In this document: in pieces, positions 7,509-18,000 of the stretch
Numbering within the stretch: position 1 is the stretch's first letter
Layout of the letters: every line of letters begins with the position of its first letter
From: Bacillota bacterium
GTDB lineage: Bacteria > Bacillota > Clostridia > Lachnospirales > Lachnospiraceae
Direction of reading: 5' to 3'
NCBI GenBank assembly: GCA_023413555.1
Contig: JAEZPG010000012.1
Coordinates: forward strand, 1 to 62,029
Length of the DNA stretch: 62,029 nt
Notes under the pieces: model-generated
What the model was told of the DNA's origin: nothing
What the model saw: only the letters and a program-made list of their open reading frames with translations
The model's database searches: none
Program-made: the position numbers and the translations under genes

Positions 7509-10500
7509 ATGTTTAGGAACAGACCAAAAGGCTTCAGTAAGATGATTGCTATTCTAGTATTAGTAATTTTGATAGTGACTTCTATTGTAGACCGACAATT
7601 TATGACCGCTTTAGCTAATACAGATGAAAAGGTACTTTTGTTCACAGTAACAGCGACCCGTGCAAGCGAGAGTAATCCAGGTGAGGCAGTGTTTGTGGAA
7701 GGCGCAACCGTGACAGTGATTATGAATAATTCAGAGGGGATACCACAGACGTATACCGGAGTTACAGATAGTAGTGGAGTGGCATTTATAGAAAAGTCCA
7801 AAGAGGATACAGTGACTGCTTCTACAGCCAGTATCAAAGTGGTTAAGGAGGAGTGGTATTACTATAATCCTTCCTTTCCAATTACCAGTGAGACGGTAAA
7901 TATAGATACCGTATTACAGGAGGATAAAGAGGCACCCAGAATTACTAATGTAACCATAGCTCCTGAGAGCTGGGCGAGAGAAAAGACAGTCACCATAGAA
8001 GTAGAAAAGGAAGAGCCAGGGTTAACCTATCGTTTTAATAACGGACCATGGCAAAACAGTAATAAGTTTTCTGTAGAGACGGAGGGAAACTATAGAGTAG
8101 AGGTCCAGGACATTGTTGGAAATACTATTTCCCAATTCATTTATGTGGAAACAATAGACAGAGTGATACCTCATATAAAATCCGTTTCTATAGATAATGA
8201 GAACACCTGGACTAACCAACCAGTGAAGGTATCCATCAATGCTTGGGATGAGCAATCTGGCTTAGCTGATTCCGGGGCTTATAGAATAGATGAAGGAGAG
8301 TGGCAAAAGGGGAATGAGTTTTGGTTGAATGATGCTGACCAGCATACATTATCAGTACAGGATAAGGCAGGTAATATTGCTACTTCCGGAGCCTTTTCGG
8401 CCACACATTTTGACAATGTAAAACCAGAGATAACAAAGCTAATGGTGCAAATAAAGGGGAAGTATGTGGATGCCAGTACAAAGGTATATAACAGTGGAGT
8501 ATATGCTTTTCATATTGTTGCCACAGATAATAAATCCGGTATCACTAGCTATAGTACTGATGAGAAAGAGTGGAAAGAATGGAAAGAAAATAATCTGATG
8601 TTTTTGACGATTAATGAAGGTAAGTCAATTAACTTCTTTGTAAAAGACAGAGCTGGTAATATCTCGGAAGCTTATGTACTTAGTCCGACCCTAGATACCG
8701 AAGCTCCTGTACTCAAGGATGTACAGGCAGATATTGAGACTAACACAAATCAACCGATTACCTATACAGTTACCGCTGATGACAATCCAGGAGGTTCTGG
8801 TATTGCAGATTATGGAATATCAGAGAGTGATAATGGGACTGCCATACGATGGAATGAAGATGCAGCTCATAATACATTTGTGATTGGGGATGATCAGGTA
8901 CATTACCTCTATGTCAAAGATAATGCAGGGACTGGTAATGTTTCTGAGCCATGGCGTATTCAGGCAAGCAACTTCTGTAATATTAAACCTATCATCAAAC
9001 GTATCGACACGACACCATCCTTGCGTGAATGGACCAATAAAACCATTCAGTGTTCTGTTATAGCGGATGCCAATAAGAATGCTTCCGGAGTGGAGTTCCC
9101 TATTGTAGGGTATGCTATGGACCCCAAAGATCTACAGGATAATGACTGCTGGCAGGCAGGCAATACATTTACAATCGCAGATACTTCATCACATGTCTTC
9201 TATGTGAAGGACAGTGTGGGGAATATTTCGGAGGCGACCTATGTATCTGCCACTTATTATGATGGGAGGAAGCCGGAAGTCGTAGTAAATCCGGAAAGCG
9301 GATATCCAATCCATATTACAAAGGAACAAGGATGGACCTTTATTCCTAATTGTGGGAACTTCTATAATAGCAGTCTTAGAATCAAAGTGAGTGCAGAGGA
9401 TAATGAGGAGAATGGGAAGCATGCTTCCTCCGGTATTGCCTACTATTCGTTATATCTTGATGATGCGGTCCGGGGACAGCTCAATATACCACAATTATTA
9501 CATAACAACTCCGGTTCCTTTATTTTGAATAAAGATATCATAGACAATTTTAAGGGGACCATGAGATTGGTGGTTGTAGATAGAGCGGGTAATTCTCTAG
9601 AGGTACCAATTGATACAAGTAATTCTAACCTTAGAAAGATAGATGGCTGGGAGGATGGTCAGATTGTTATCGATAATACCCCTCCAGTGATTAATCAGGT
9701 AACACCGGCCAATGGTGCTATCTATAAGAGCAACTACAAAATGCAATTTGGAATTACGGATGCGTGGGCAGGAGAGCAATCCGGCATTGCTCAAGTGAAA
9801 GTTACCGTAAATGGGACACAGGTATTATTTAAGGATTATACCAACAAAACCAGTATGGTAAAGAAGGACCAGTACTCTTTGTTAACAGAGATTCAAAAGG
9901 AAATGGTAAATGGAGTAAAGATTGCTAACTGGAATAACGGAAAATTGGATGTAGTGATAGAGGCATATGACAATGCCAGTAATCCAGCTGTAGCTAGAAC
10001 CTTCACCGTATATGTAGATCAGACGGCTCCCGTCATTCAAGGATTTCAGTTTTCTTTGAATTCTATGATTGATGTACCAAAGAATGGGGATGTCTACTCC
10101 GCTGTTCAGGATGCAGTGCTTGCAACCTCATATGGGTATTATTTTAAGAAGGCTGTCAAAGTTACTGTCATAGCAGAGGATTTACAGCATAATAAAGAAG
10201 CGATTGCCTCGGGAGTTGCCACCATTAAGGTATATCTGAAAGAAACAAAGAGCGGACAACTGTATACAGTCTCTGCGAATGGTGGACAGATACATAAAAT
10301 TAAGTCTCTGGATCAGGCACAACTAATTAAAACCAATTCTAACTTATCGTTTGTTGTACCTATGAATTTTAAAGGACAGATCTATGCGTTAGCTGTAGAT
10401 AAAACGGGCAATCTACCCCCAGCGTCTAAAGGCTGTGTGTACTGCCTAGACCAAAACGTTGATAAAAATGGATTTGTGCATCCTAACGGAGTAATTACAG

Positions 10501-12788
10501 AGAATCTTTCCTTACATAAGAGTACCTCAGAGATTAGCTTTAGCATGCCAAAAACAGATAAGCTCCAAACCAATACAAGTAAATTCTATTATCATGGTGT
10601 AGCTAGTAGAGATAAAGGATTAGACTATGGCAATCGAGAAGAAGCCCCGTTATATGATAGCTCATTTAAGATGGGACTTAACATTAGTGATAACTACTCA
10701 GGGATTAGAGAGATTAAGTGGACATTGATCGAAGGAGATAAGGAAACAGTAAAGAACGTTACTGTAAGCAATCAAGGTGATATTAGTGGAGATACCAGAG
10801 GCTGGAAAGTGATTAAGGAGGCGGGAAGTAATCTTATCTGTCGGTTAGAGAATAAGAGCATTGTTATCAATGGTAATTATAATAATATGACAATGGTGGT
10901 AGAGCTGACAGACCGGGCTGGTAACAAGACCTATGATTACTACACTTTTGGTATCGACCAGACATCGCCAACCATTGACATCACGTATGATAACAACAGT
11001 AGTAAAGGCGATGATGCTAGCTACTTCAAAGAGTCCAGGAAAGCAACCATAGTAGTTACAGAGCGTAATTTTGATCCTCAAAGGGTGATGATAAAAGTAA
11101 CAAGTGACAAAAGTGAGGTTCCTGTTAAGTATACTTGGAAGACGACACTCGGAAGAGGAAATGGGGATGGTACTAAGCATACGGCTACCATTCTATACGA
11201 GAACGATGGAGATTACTCCTTTGAAATTGCCTGTACAGATGCAGCAGCAAACAAGAATAAGGCGGTGGATTATCATAACTCTGTAGCGCCAAAGACTTTT
11301 ATTGTGGATAGGACCAATCCAGTCATTCGAGTTAGTTATGACAACAATGCTGTAAAGAATACAAGGTACTTTAAAGCAAACCGTACGGCAACGATTGTAA
11401 TTAATGAACATAATTTTGATGTGTCTAAAGTGAAAATTAAGCAAACGGCAATTCTAAATGGAAAGCCTATAGATCAGCCAAAAGTAACTTGGTCAGCCAA
11501 TGGTGATAACCATGTTGCTACCATACAGTACAATGCAGACGGAGAGTATACCTTTGATGTGTTGATGGAAGACAAGGCTGGCAATGAATCCAAAGAGGTG
11601 CAGTATGGTGAATCAGCAGCAGGCAAAAGCTTTGTCCTCGATAAAAAGATTGATAAGCTAAAGGTTCAAGGCATTGGCAATGGTAAGGCATATAAGGGAG
11701 AGGTAGTTCCTACTATTAGCTTCTCAGATCTCAATTTTGAAAAGTCTAAAGTTGTACTTACCAGGATTCAGATGGACGGAACGGAAGTTGATGTAACAGA
11801 CCAATTCATTAAGAATATGAAGATGAATGCAACTGGTGGTTCTGGAACGAATAACACATTTGCTAAAGTAGCCGATGTGGATGGAATATATAGATTATCT
11901 GTAAGTACCACAGATAAAGCCGGTAATGTAAATTCCGAGAATGTGCAATTTACAGTGAATCGTTTTGGCTCTGTATATAAGTTTAATAGCTACCTCAGTA
12001 ATCTGTCAGGCAATGGTGGAGCTTATACACGAGAAGTCAATGATAACCTGGTGATTAATGAATACAATGCAGCTGATTTAGTGGAAGGCTCTCTTGTTAT
12101 AACAATCACCCACGACGGAAAACCACTGGAGAATGTTCAATATGACATGAAAGCTATTAAAAATACACAGGTTGCATCAGGGAAAACGGGCTGGTCCGAA
12201 TACCAATATACCATAAATAAGGATAACTTTAAGCAGGATGGTGTCTATAAGGTATCGGTATCCTCACAAGACAGAGCAGGGAATGCCCCTGAAAACACGA
12301 ATTACAAGGATAAGTCAATTGTGTTTCGTGTAGATACCACAGCTCCGGAGCTGACTAGTATTACCGGCTTGGAGAAGAGCATTGTAAATGGGAAGGATTT
12401 AAAAGTAAGCTACAATGTATACGATACAATAGGAATCAAGTCCATTACAATATATAACAATAATAAACAAATAGGGAATGTGGTCACTGATTTTTCGGGA
12501 GACTCTAATAATTATACAGGAAGCTTTACCCTGAAAGAGGATAGTACTACTCAGAAAATTAGAATAGTAGTAGAGGATATGGCAGGGAATATTACGGATA
12601 CGGATGCTGATACCTTTCAAAGTTCTTATCCATTTAATAAGGTCATCACCATTTCTACAAGCTTGTTTATCCGTTGGTATGCCAATACGCCTGTCTTCTA
12701 TGGAACAATTATTGGCGGTGTAATCTTTATCATGCTACTAGGTATCGTTATCTTGATAAAAAGGAGAAAGCATAATCTTCCTGAATAA
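7509..12788 (+). CDS. Giant Ig-like repeat protein with membrane segments at both ends
   Basis: 1759 residues with an N-terminal membrane or signal segment (about 12-32), a long extracellular array, and a C-terminal membrane helix (about 1725-1750, GTIIGGVIFIMLLGIVILI) ending in RRKH. Early residues 40-125 look like a CnaB-like unit (TDSSGVAFIEK). At least 13 copies of a D-x-[AV]-G-N motif (VQDKAGN, VKDRAGN, VVDRAGN, TTDKAGN and so on) mark successive Ig-like domains of 85-130 residues. Start ATG follows GGGGAGGG. It lies inside the secretion run, which suggests it is part of, or dedicated to, that machine. It may form a surface fibre, as YueB does in Bacillus, but there is no sequence homology I can show. 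Confidence 0.8.
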   Translation: MFRNRPKGFSKMIAILVLVILIVTSIVDRQFMTALANTDEKVLLFTVTATRASESNPGEAVFVEGATVTVIMNNSEGIPQTYTGVTDSSGVAFIEKSKEDTVTASTASIKVVKEEWYYYNPSFPITSETVNIDTVLQEDKEAPRITNVTIAPESWAREKTVTIEVEKEEPGLTYRFNNGPWQNSNKFSVETEGNYRVEVQDIVGNTISQFIYVETIDRVIPHIKSVSIDNENTWTNQPVKVSINAWDEQSGLADSGAYRIDEGEWQKGNEFWLNDADQHTLSVQDKAGNIATSGAFSATHFDNVKPEITKLMVQIKGKYVDASTKVYNSGVYAFHIVATDNKSGITSYSTDEKEWKEWKENNLMFLTINEGKSINFFVKDRAGNISEAYVLSPTLDTEAPVLKDVQADIETNTNQPITYTVTADDNPGGSGIADYGISESDNGTAIRWNEDAAHNTFVIGDDQVHYLYVKDNAGTGNVSEPWRIQASNFCNIKPIIKRIDTTPSLREWTNKTIQCSVIADANKNASGVEFPIVGYAMDPKDLQDNDCWQAGNTFTIADTSSHVFYVKDSVGNISEATYVSATYYDGRKPEVVVNPESGYPIHITKEQGWTFIPNCGNFYNSSLRIKVSAEDNEENGKHASSGIAYYSLYLDDAVRGQLNIPQLLHNNSGSFILNKDIIDNFKGTMRLVVVDRAGNSLEVPIDTSNSNLRKIDGWEDGQIVIDNTPPVINQVTPANGAIYKSNYKMQFGITDAWAGEQSGIAQVKVTVNGTQVLFKDYTNKTSMVKKDQYSLLTEIQKEMVNGVKIANWNNGKLDVVIEAYDNASNPAVARTFTVYVDQTAPVIQGFQFSLNSMIDVPKNGDVYSAVQDAVLATSYGYYFKKAVKVTVIAEDLQHNKEAIASGVATIKVYLKETKSGQLYTVSANGGQIHKIKSLDQAQLIKTNSNLSFVVPMNFKGQIYALAVDKTGNLPPASKGCVYCLDQNVDKNGFVHPNGVITENLSLHKSTSEISFSMPKTDKLQTNTSKFYYHGVASRDKGLDYGNREEAPLYDSSFKMGLNISDNYSGIREIKWTLIEGDKETVKNVTVSNQGDISGDTRGWKVIKEAGSNLICRLENKSIVINGNYNNMTMVVELTDRAGNKTYDYYTFGIDQTSPTIDITYDNNSSKGDDASYFKESRKATIVVTERNFDPQRVMIKVTSDKSEVPVKYTWKTTLGRGNGDGTKHTATILYENDGDYSFEIACTDAAANKNKAVDYHNSVAPKTFIVDRTNPVIRVSYDNNAVKNTRYFKANRTATIVINEHNFDVSKVKIKQTAILNGKPIDQPKVTWSANGDNHVATIQYNADGEYTFDVLMEDKAGNESKEVQYGESAAGKSFVLDKKIDKLKVQGIGNGKAYKGEVVPTISFSDLNFEKSKVVLTRIQMDGTEVDVTDQFIKNMKMNATGGSGTNNTFAKVADVDGIYRLSVSTTDKAGNVNSENVQFTVNRFGSVYKFNSYLSNLSGNGGAYTREVNDNLVINEYNAADLVEGSLVITITHDGKPLENVQYDMKAIKNTQVASGKTGWSEYQYTINKDNFKQDGVYKVSVSSQDRAGNAPENTNYKDKSIVFRVDTTAPELTSITGLEKSIVNGKDLKVSYNVYDTIGIKSITIYNNNKQIGNVVTDFSGDSNNYTGSFTLKEDSTTQKIRIVVEDMAGNITDTDADTFQSSYPFNKVITISTSLFIRWYANTPVFYGTIIGGVIFIMLLGIVILIKRRKHNLPE

Positions 12789-12811
12789 ATAGTAGGACGT
12801 GGAGGATAAGA

Positions 12812-13717
12812 ATGGAACCATTATATAAGAGGAAAAACGTAACGGAATTATACTGTGGGGCTAATTTTATGTATGTTCTTAGTGACAATACAGAGTTCAA
12901 TATGACGGAATATAAGGTTCTTTTGAATCAGGGAAGTAAAGAGTTTATTCGGTGTATGAAGCTATTCGTCAATGGAAGGAAGGCTTTGTACTATCAGACC
13001 AATAACCTGCTACCATTCACCAGAATACTTCCAACGATTAATCCTGGCAGTTTTATGACGATTATGGGGTATTTGTTTAATAGCATTATTACCGTAAAAT
13101 CCAATGGCTTTCTGTCCTGTCAGAGTATTGATATTGCTTTTGATAAGATATTTGTGGATCCCAGTAATCTACAGGTGCATTTAGTATACATGCCATTGCT
13201 TCCTAAGGAATATGCAGACGATATGTCCTTTGAGAGTTCGTTGAGAACCAGTCTGATCAAATTAATCAATGGCGTACCGAATATTTCTGACAGTAAAACT
13301 TTACAGCTGGCAGCAGATTTGTCAGATGGAAGGATTGCGTTGGAGGAACTATACAACCGGATTATGGGGAAAAGATCGACGACAGACAATGAGAATGTTC
13401 AAAGAAATCAGAGTGGAGAACTTCGAATCGTGGCATTAAATGCTCCTACTCACATAGAAATCCTAGTGAATAAAAATGAATTCTTACTGGGAAAGAGTGT
13501 ATCGGCTGTCAATGCTGCAATTACTTTTAATAAAGCCATTAGCCGGGTTCACTGTAAGATTTTAAGGGAAGGGAATCAATATGTTGTTATGGATATGAAG
13601 AGTTCAAATGGTACCTATATTAACCAGAACAGGTTGATTCCCAATCAACCATATCCTCTATACAATGGGGATGTGCTACGACTGGCCAATAGTGACTTTA
13701 GAATCTGCATCAGTTAG
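12812..13717 (+). CDS. FHA-domain protein, paralogue with DUF6382-like N-terminal region
   Basis: 301 residues. The C-terminal domain is FHA (LLGKSVSAVNA, NKAISRVHCKI, KSSNGTYINQNRL, GDVLRLANSDF) with the conserved Ser, His and Asn of the phosphothreonine pocket. The N-terminal 190 residues match the layout of the protein at 3565 (GFLSCQSIDIAFDKIFVDP, then HLVYMPLL), again without kinase catalytic residues. It begins 23 bases after the Ig-repeat protein and ends 11 bases before the ATPase, so it should be co-transcribed. Role: phospho-dependent scaffold in the secretion locus, by inference. Confidence 0.75.
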   Translation: MEPLYKRKNVTELYCGANFMYVLSDNTEFNMTEYKVLLNQGSKEFIRCMKLFVNGRKALYYQTNNLLPFTRILPTINPGSFMTIMGYLFNSIITVKSNGFLSCQSIDIAFDKIFVDPSNLQVHLVYMPLLPKEYADDMSFESSLRTSLIKLINGVPNISDSKTLQLAADLSDGRIALEELYNRIMGKRSTTDNENVQRNQSGELRIVALNAPTHIEILVNKNEFLLGKSVSAVNAAITFNKAISRVHCKILREGNQYVVMDMKSSNGTYINQNRLIPNQPYPLYNGDVLRLANSDFRICIS

Positions 13718-13728
13718 GAGGGGATAAC

Positions 13729-14787
13729 ATGGTGAAACCAAGAATTCTTATTGTAGATACAGATACTAACTATATGATCCCCCTGCAGCAGAAATTTATT
13801 GAGGAGTTCTTTGATCGAATTGAGTTAGAAATTATAACAGATAAATCTTACTTTCAATATTTATTTTCGACTTCCCAGAAAGCAGATGTATTAATCATTT
13901 CAGATCACTTATATGAGGAATCCTTAAAACGTCATAACATCGGCAGTATCTTTATTTTGAAAGAACGCTATGAAGAAAGCCAGACCGCTGATTTGAATCT
14001 GACATTTTTGTATAAATACACCAATATCAATATGATTCTAAGTGAAATCATCAGTAAAAGTAAAGGTGTGTTGGATTTCTCTGTGGAAGGTAAGAGAGAT
14101 CCACAGATCATATTGGTATACTCTGCCAATGGTGGAGCAGGAAAGACTACGGTAGCTCTAGGAATTAGTGAGTTTTTGTCTAAGAATTATAAGAAGGTTC
14201 TCTACATAAATGCCAATACCATCCAGTCTTTTCAACGGTTACTAAACAATCACAGTGTCATTGCAGATAACGATGTCTTGGCATTGCTGTCACAGTCCAC
14301 GGAATCTGTATACCCACAGATGAAGCACGTGATTCGAAAAGAGGATTTTAGTTATCTACCACCATTTAAAGCAACACTGATGTCAGTTGGACTTCGCTAT
14401 AGTATATTCGGGAGTATAGCTGTGTCCGCAAAGCAGAGCAAGGAGTATGACTATATTATTCTGGATGCTGAATCTGGTCTGGATGAGGAGAAAGCCAGCC
14501 TCCTTAATATTGCAGACAAGGTAATCATGGTGGTGAATCAGACGGTTACTTCCTTGTATTCCACTACCGTGTTCCTAAAGAACATCAACCGATTGAATAC
14601 GAATGAATATATCTTTATCTGCAACAATTTTGTGAAAGATCAAGCCAATGCTTTCGTCAATGAACGAGAGGGCTTATCCTTCGAAGTAAGCGAGTATGTG
14701 AATCATTATGATAACTATGATGAGATGAGTATAGATGATTTCTCGAAAGACAGTGGAATTCAAAAGGTCTCGTTACTCGTGTTATAG
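13729..14787 (+). CDS. ParA/MinD-type ATPase with receiver-like N-terminal domain
   Basis: 352 residues with an AGGAGGGG ribosome site. Residues 1-110 look like a response-regulator fold (RILIVDTDTN, VLIISDHLYEE). Residues about 124-340 are a MinD/ParA ATPase with deviant Walker A NGGAGKTT (134-141) and YIILDAESGLDE in the switch region. This two-domain plan is that of CpaE/TadZ, which place pilus machinery at the cell pole. Here it sits between an FHA protein and yukD/essC-like genes, so positioning or regulating the secretion machine is the best guess. The N-terminal domain need not be phosphorylated. Confidence 0.75.
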   Translation: MVKPRILIVDTDTNYMIPLQQKFIEEFFDRIELEIITDKSYFQYLFSTSQKADVLIISDHLYEESLKRHNIGSIFILKERYEESQTADLNLTFLYKYTNINMILSEIISKSKGVLDFSVEGKRDPQIILVYSANGGAGKTTVALGISEFLSKNYKKVLYINANTIQSFQRLLNNHSVIADNDVLALLSQSTESVYPQMKHVIRKEDFSYLPPFKATLMSVGLRYSIFGSIAVSAKQSKEYDYIILDAESGLDEEKASLLNIADKVIMVVNQTVTSLYSTTVFLKNINRLNTNEYIFICNNFVKDQANAFVNEREGLSFEVSEYVNHYDNYDEMSIDDFSKDSGIQKVSLLVL

Positions 14788-14796
14788 GAGGTACTC

Positions 14797-15051
14797 ATGG
14801 ACAAGAATACAGCAATCATTATCCTAAAGCTTCATAAGAGAAAGATGGAAGTAGATTTAGAGATTCCATTGGATATTACAGCAAACGAGTTAGTCAACGG
14901 CCTTAATGAGGCGTTTTATCTAGGCATAAATGTATCGGATATCAACCATTGCTATCTGAAAGCAGAGAACCCCATTGCCTTGCTAAAAGGAAATAGAACC
15001 TTAGGGGAGTACGGGTTACGTAATGGTTCTATTATAAACGTTACAGAGTAG
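14797..15051 (+). CDS. yukD: YukD/EsaB-like ubiquitin-fold protein
   Basis: 84 residues with an AGGAGG site and ATG start. Beta-grasp pattern: IIILKLHKRKMEVDLEIP, an amphipathic helix, then LGEYGLRNGSIINVTE, as in YukD and EsaB, small cytoplasmic proteins of type VIIb secretion loci. It lies directly before the EssC-type ATPase, as in other Firmicutes loci. Confidence 0.82.
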   Translation: MDKNTAIIILKLHKRKMEVDLEIPLDITANELVNGLNEAFYLGINVSDINHCYLKAENPIALLKGNRTLGEYGLRNGSIINVTE

Positions 15052-15061
15052 GAGAAAATGA

Positions 15062-18000
15062 GTGGAGAGTAGATATAAGATTACCATATCAAATAAGAAT
15101 GTATACAAAGAAATCGAACTTACGGCTGAAATGAAGGAGCTCAAGGTAGGGACATCAAGCACGTGTGACATTCGCTTAAGTAAACACCTCTTTTTTGGGA
15201 AAATAAGGCTTACCTTTGTCTATCATAATGGAGCCTGGTCAGTTCTATGCTCAGATAACCTATACCTTTCTGTGGGTGATGTGAAAAAGCTGATGACAAA
15301 GACACTGGTTCATGGTGATGAACTCATTATCAGATACCAGAGTTCAGATAGCGAGGCTTTTACCATGTCCTTTATGATTGACTTTGACAATGGGAAGAGG
15401 CGCTACGAGCGAGCCATTGATCTTGCCTCTCAGAAGGATGTAAGTATTGGTACTAGTGAAACTTGTAATATTATGCTTAAGAGTGAGTATGTGAGGGAAG
15501 ACAGAGTCAATCTTAGTCGACAGGAAGCAACCTGTGGTCCGGCGTTATTACTTACTGTGATTCATTCCGCTTATGGTGTATACCATAATGGAAAGAAGGT
15601 AGAGAAGAAAGCCACGATACAAAACAATGATTTTATCTATCTCTCCGATTACATCTTTTATTACAAGGATAATAAACTATGGACTGAGATTCGGGAGGAT
15701 ATGGTGGTCAGAACATTAAGTTACATGGATTATGCAGTTAAGAAGCAGTATCCACAGTTTATTCGCAACACTAGAATCAAGGTATTATTGAATACAGATA
15801 AAATTGCAATTCTAGATCCACCAGCCAAGCCGGTAAAACCGAAGAATGATCTTTTTATGAGGTTACTTCCATCGCTTGGAATGCTTGTAGCTTCTGGCTC
15901 TATGGCATTTATGGGTGGAGCTATGGTATTCTTTGGATTAATATCCGGAGGAATGTCCGTAATGACGGCAGTGTTAGGGATCACGGAAGATAAAAAGGAC
16001 TATAAGAGAGGCATTGTGGAAAGAATTGAAAAATACTATCGCTACATAGAGATAAAACGTGAAGAGATTTTACATTGCCGACAGTTAGAAAGACAGACAC
16101 TAAATGAAATCTATCTATCACCAGAGCAGGAACAGCAAATGTTCTATGAGTTTTCCAGTGACTTGTTTGACCGTATGCCAGAGGATGAGGATTTCCTTCA
16201 TATACGGTTGGGTACAGGACAGATAAAAGCAAAGCGATCCATAGACTATAAAAAGCAGGAACGACTTGAGATAGAGGATGAGCTACAGAATATGCCGGAA
16301 GAGTTATGGAGCGAATGCCAAATGCTAGATCAGGCGCCCGTAATCTGTGAGCTGAAGAACATGAATGCGCTGGGAGTTATCGGGAAGGAACCTGATCGCT
16401 ATGCATTGTTGAAGAGTATTGTCCTTGATTTATGTACTAGGCAGTTTTATTCTGACATGGAATTTGTGTTTGTAGCCAACGAAAAGAATAAAGATAAGGT
16501 GGAATGGCTGAGATTCCTACCTCACGTGAATAACGCCATTGGCCTGCGTAATATAGTTTATGATAGTGATAGTAAGAACCTGATTTTTGAATATTTGTAT
16601 AATGTGTTATCGAATCGACTGACAGAGGAGAATCATAACAAGCATATCATTGCATTTTTCTATGATGAATTGGGATTCAATAGTCATCCAATCAGCAAAT
16701 TTGTTAGTCAGGCAAAGGAGTTAGGTATTACCTTTCTTTTCTTTGTAGATAGTAAAGAAGATGCTCCTTTATATTGTGATAACTTAATTAACCTTACAAG
16801 CGGGAAAGAGGCTGTATTAGTAGACGCAGCCAATAGTGCAATGGCAATACCTTTTTCGTACTCCACCATCTCTGATGCAGCAGCAAAAAACATGGTGAGG
16901 TTATTGGCTCCCGTCTATACAGAGGAAATCTCTCTGGAAGGCTCTTTGACCAAGAAGATATCCTTATTTGAACTATTAGGCATTAGTGCAGTTGAGGATC
17001 TGGACCTATCACAACTATGGGCGGAGACAGCAGTGTATAGATCTATGTCAGCGCCTATTGGAATTTCCAGAAGTGGAATGGTTAATTTGGATTTGCATGA
17101 TAAGGCCCATGGTCCTCATGGTCTTGTGGCAGGGACAACAGGCTCGGGTAAATCGGAGATACTACAGACATATATACTTTCCATGGCAACCCTATTTCAT
17201 CCGTATGAAGTAGCTTTTGTTATCATAGACTTTAAGGGTGGAGGAATGGTAAATCAGTTTAAAAATATGCCACACCTGCTAGGTGCCATAACGAATATTG
17301 ATGGCAAGCAGATCAGCCGCTCTCTTAAATCGATAAAAGCAGAGCTGCAAAAAAGGCAGCGTCTCTTTGCGGAGGCGGATGTGAATCATATTGATAAATA
17401 CATTAAGAAGTATAAATCAAAAGAAGTTTCTATTCCACTTCCCCATTTGATTATTATTGTAGATGAATTTGCGGAATTAAAAGCGGAGCAACCTGACTTT
17501 ATGAAAGAGCTGATCAGTGCCGCCAGAATAGGACGTAGTCTAGGTGTACATCTTATTCTCGCTACCCAAAAGCCATCCGGGCAGGTGGATGATCAAATCT
17601 GGAGTAACTCTAGATTTAAACTGTGCTTAAAGGTACAGAGCCCAGAGGACAGTAACGAGGTTTTAAAATCTCCTCTAGCTGCAGAGATTAAAGAGCCTGG
17701 ACGGGCTTATCTACAGGTTGGCAATAATGAGATATTTGAACTATTCCAGTCTGCTTTTAGTGGTGCTCCAGCTAAGTTGGATGGAGAGAATATAAAGGAA
17801 TTTACCCTCTTTAAAGTTTCCACATGCGGTCAAAGAATTCCGGTATTCATCCAAAAGAAAAAAGAATCCGATTTAAGAAATGTAACGCAACTTGATAGCG
17901 TTGTACAATATGTTACGGATTACTGTAAGGAGCAGGCAATTGAGAAACTGCCTAACATATGTCTTCCTGCATTATCCTCATGTATCACTTATCCCGATGA

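Noticed and set aside
7013..7837. Minus-strand 274-codon open frame
   Set aside because: It lies antisense to the kinase end, the small membrane protein and the start of the Ig-repeat gene, has no ribosome site, and its composition (Ser/Thr/Ile-rich) is typical of a shadow frame.
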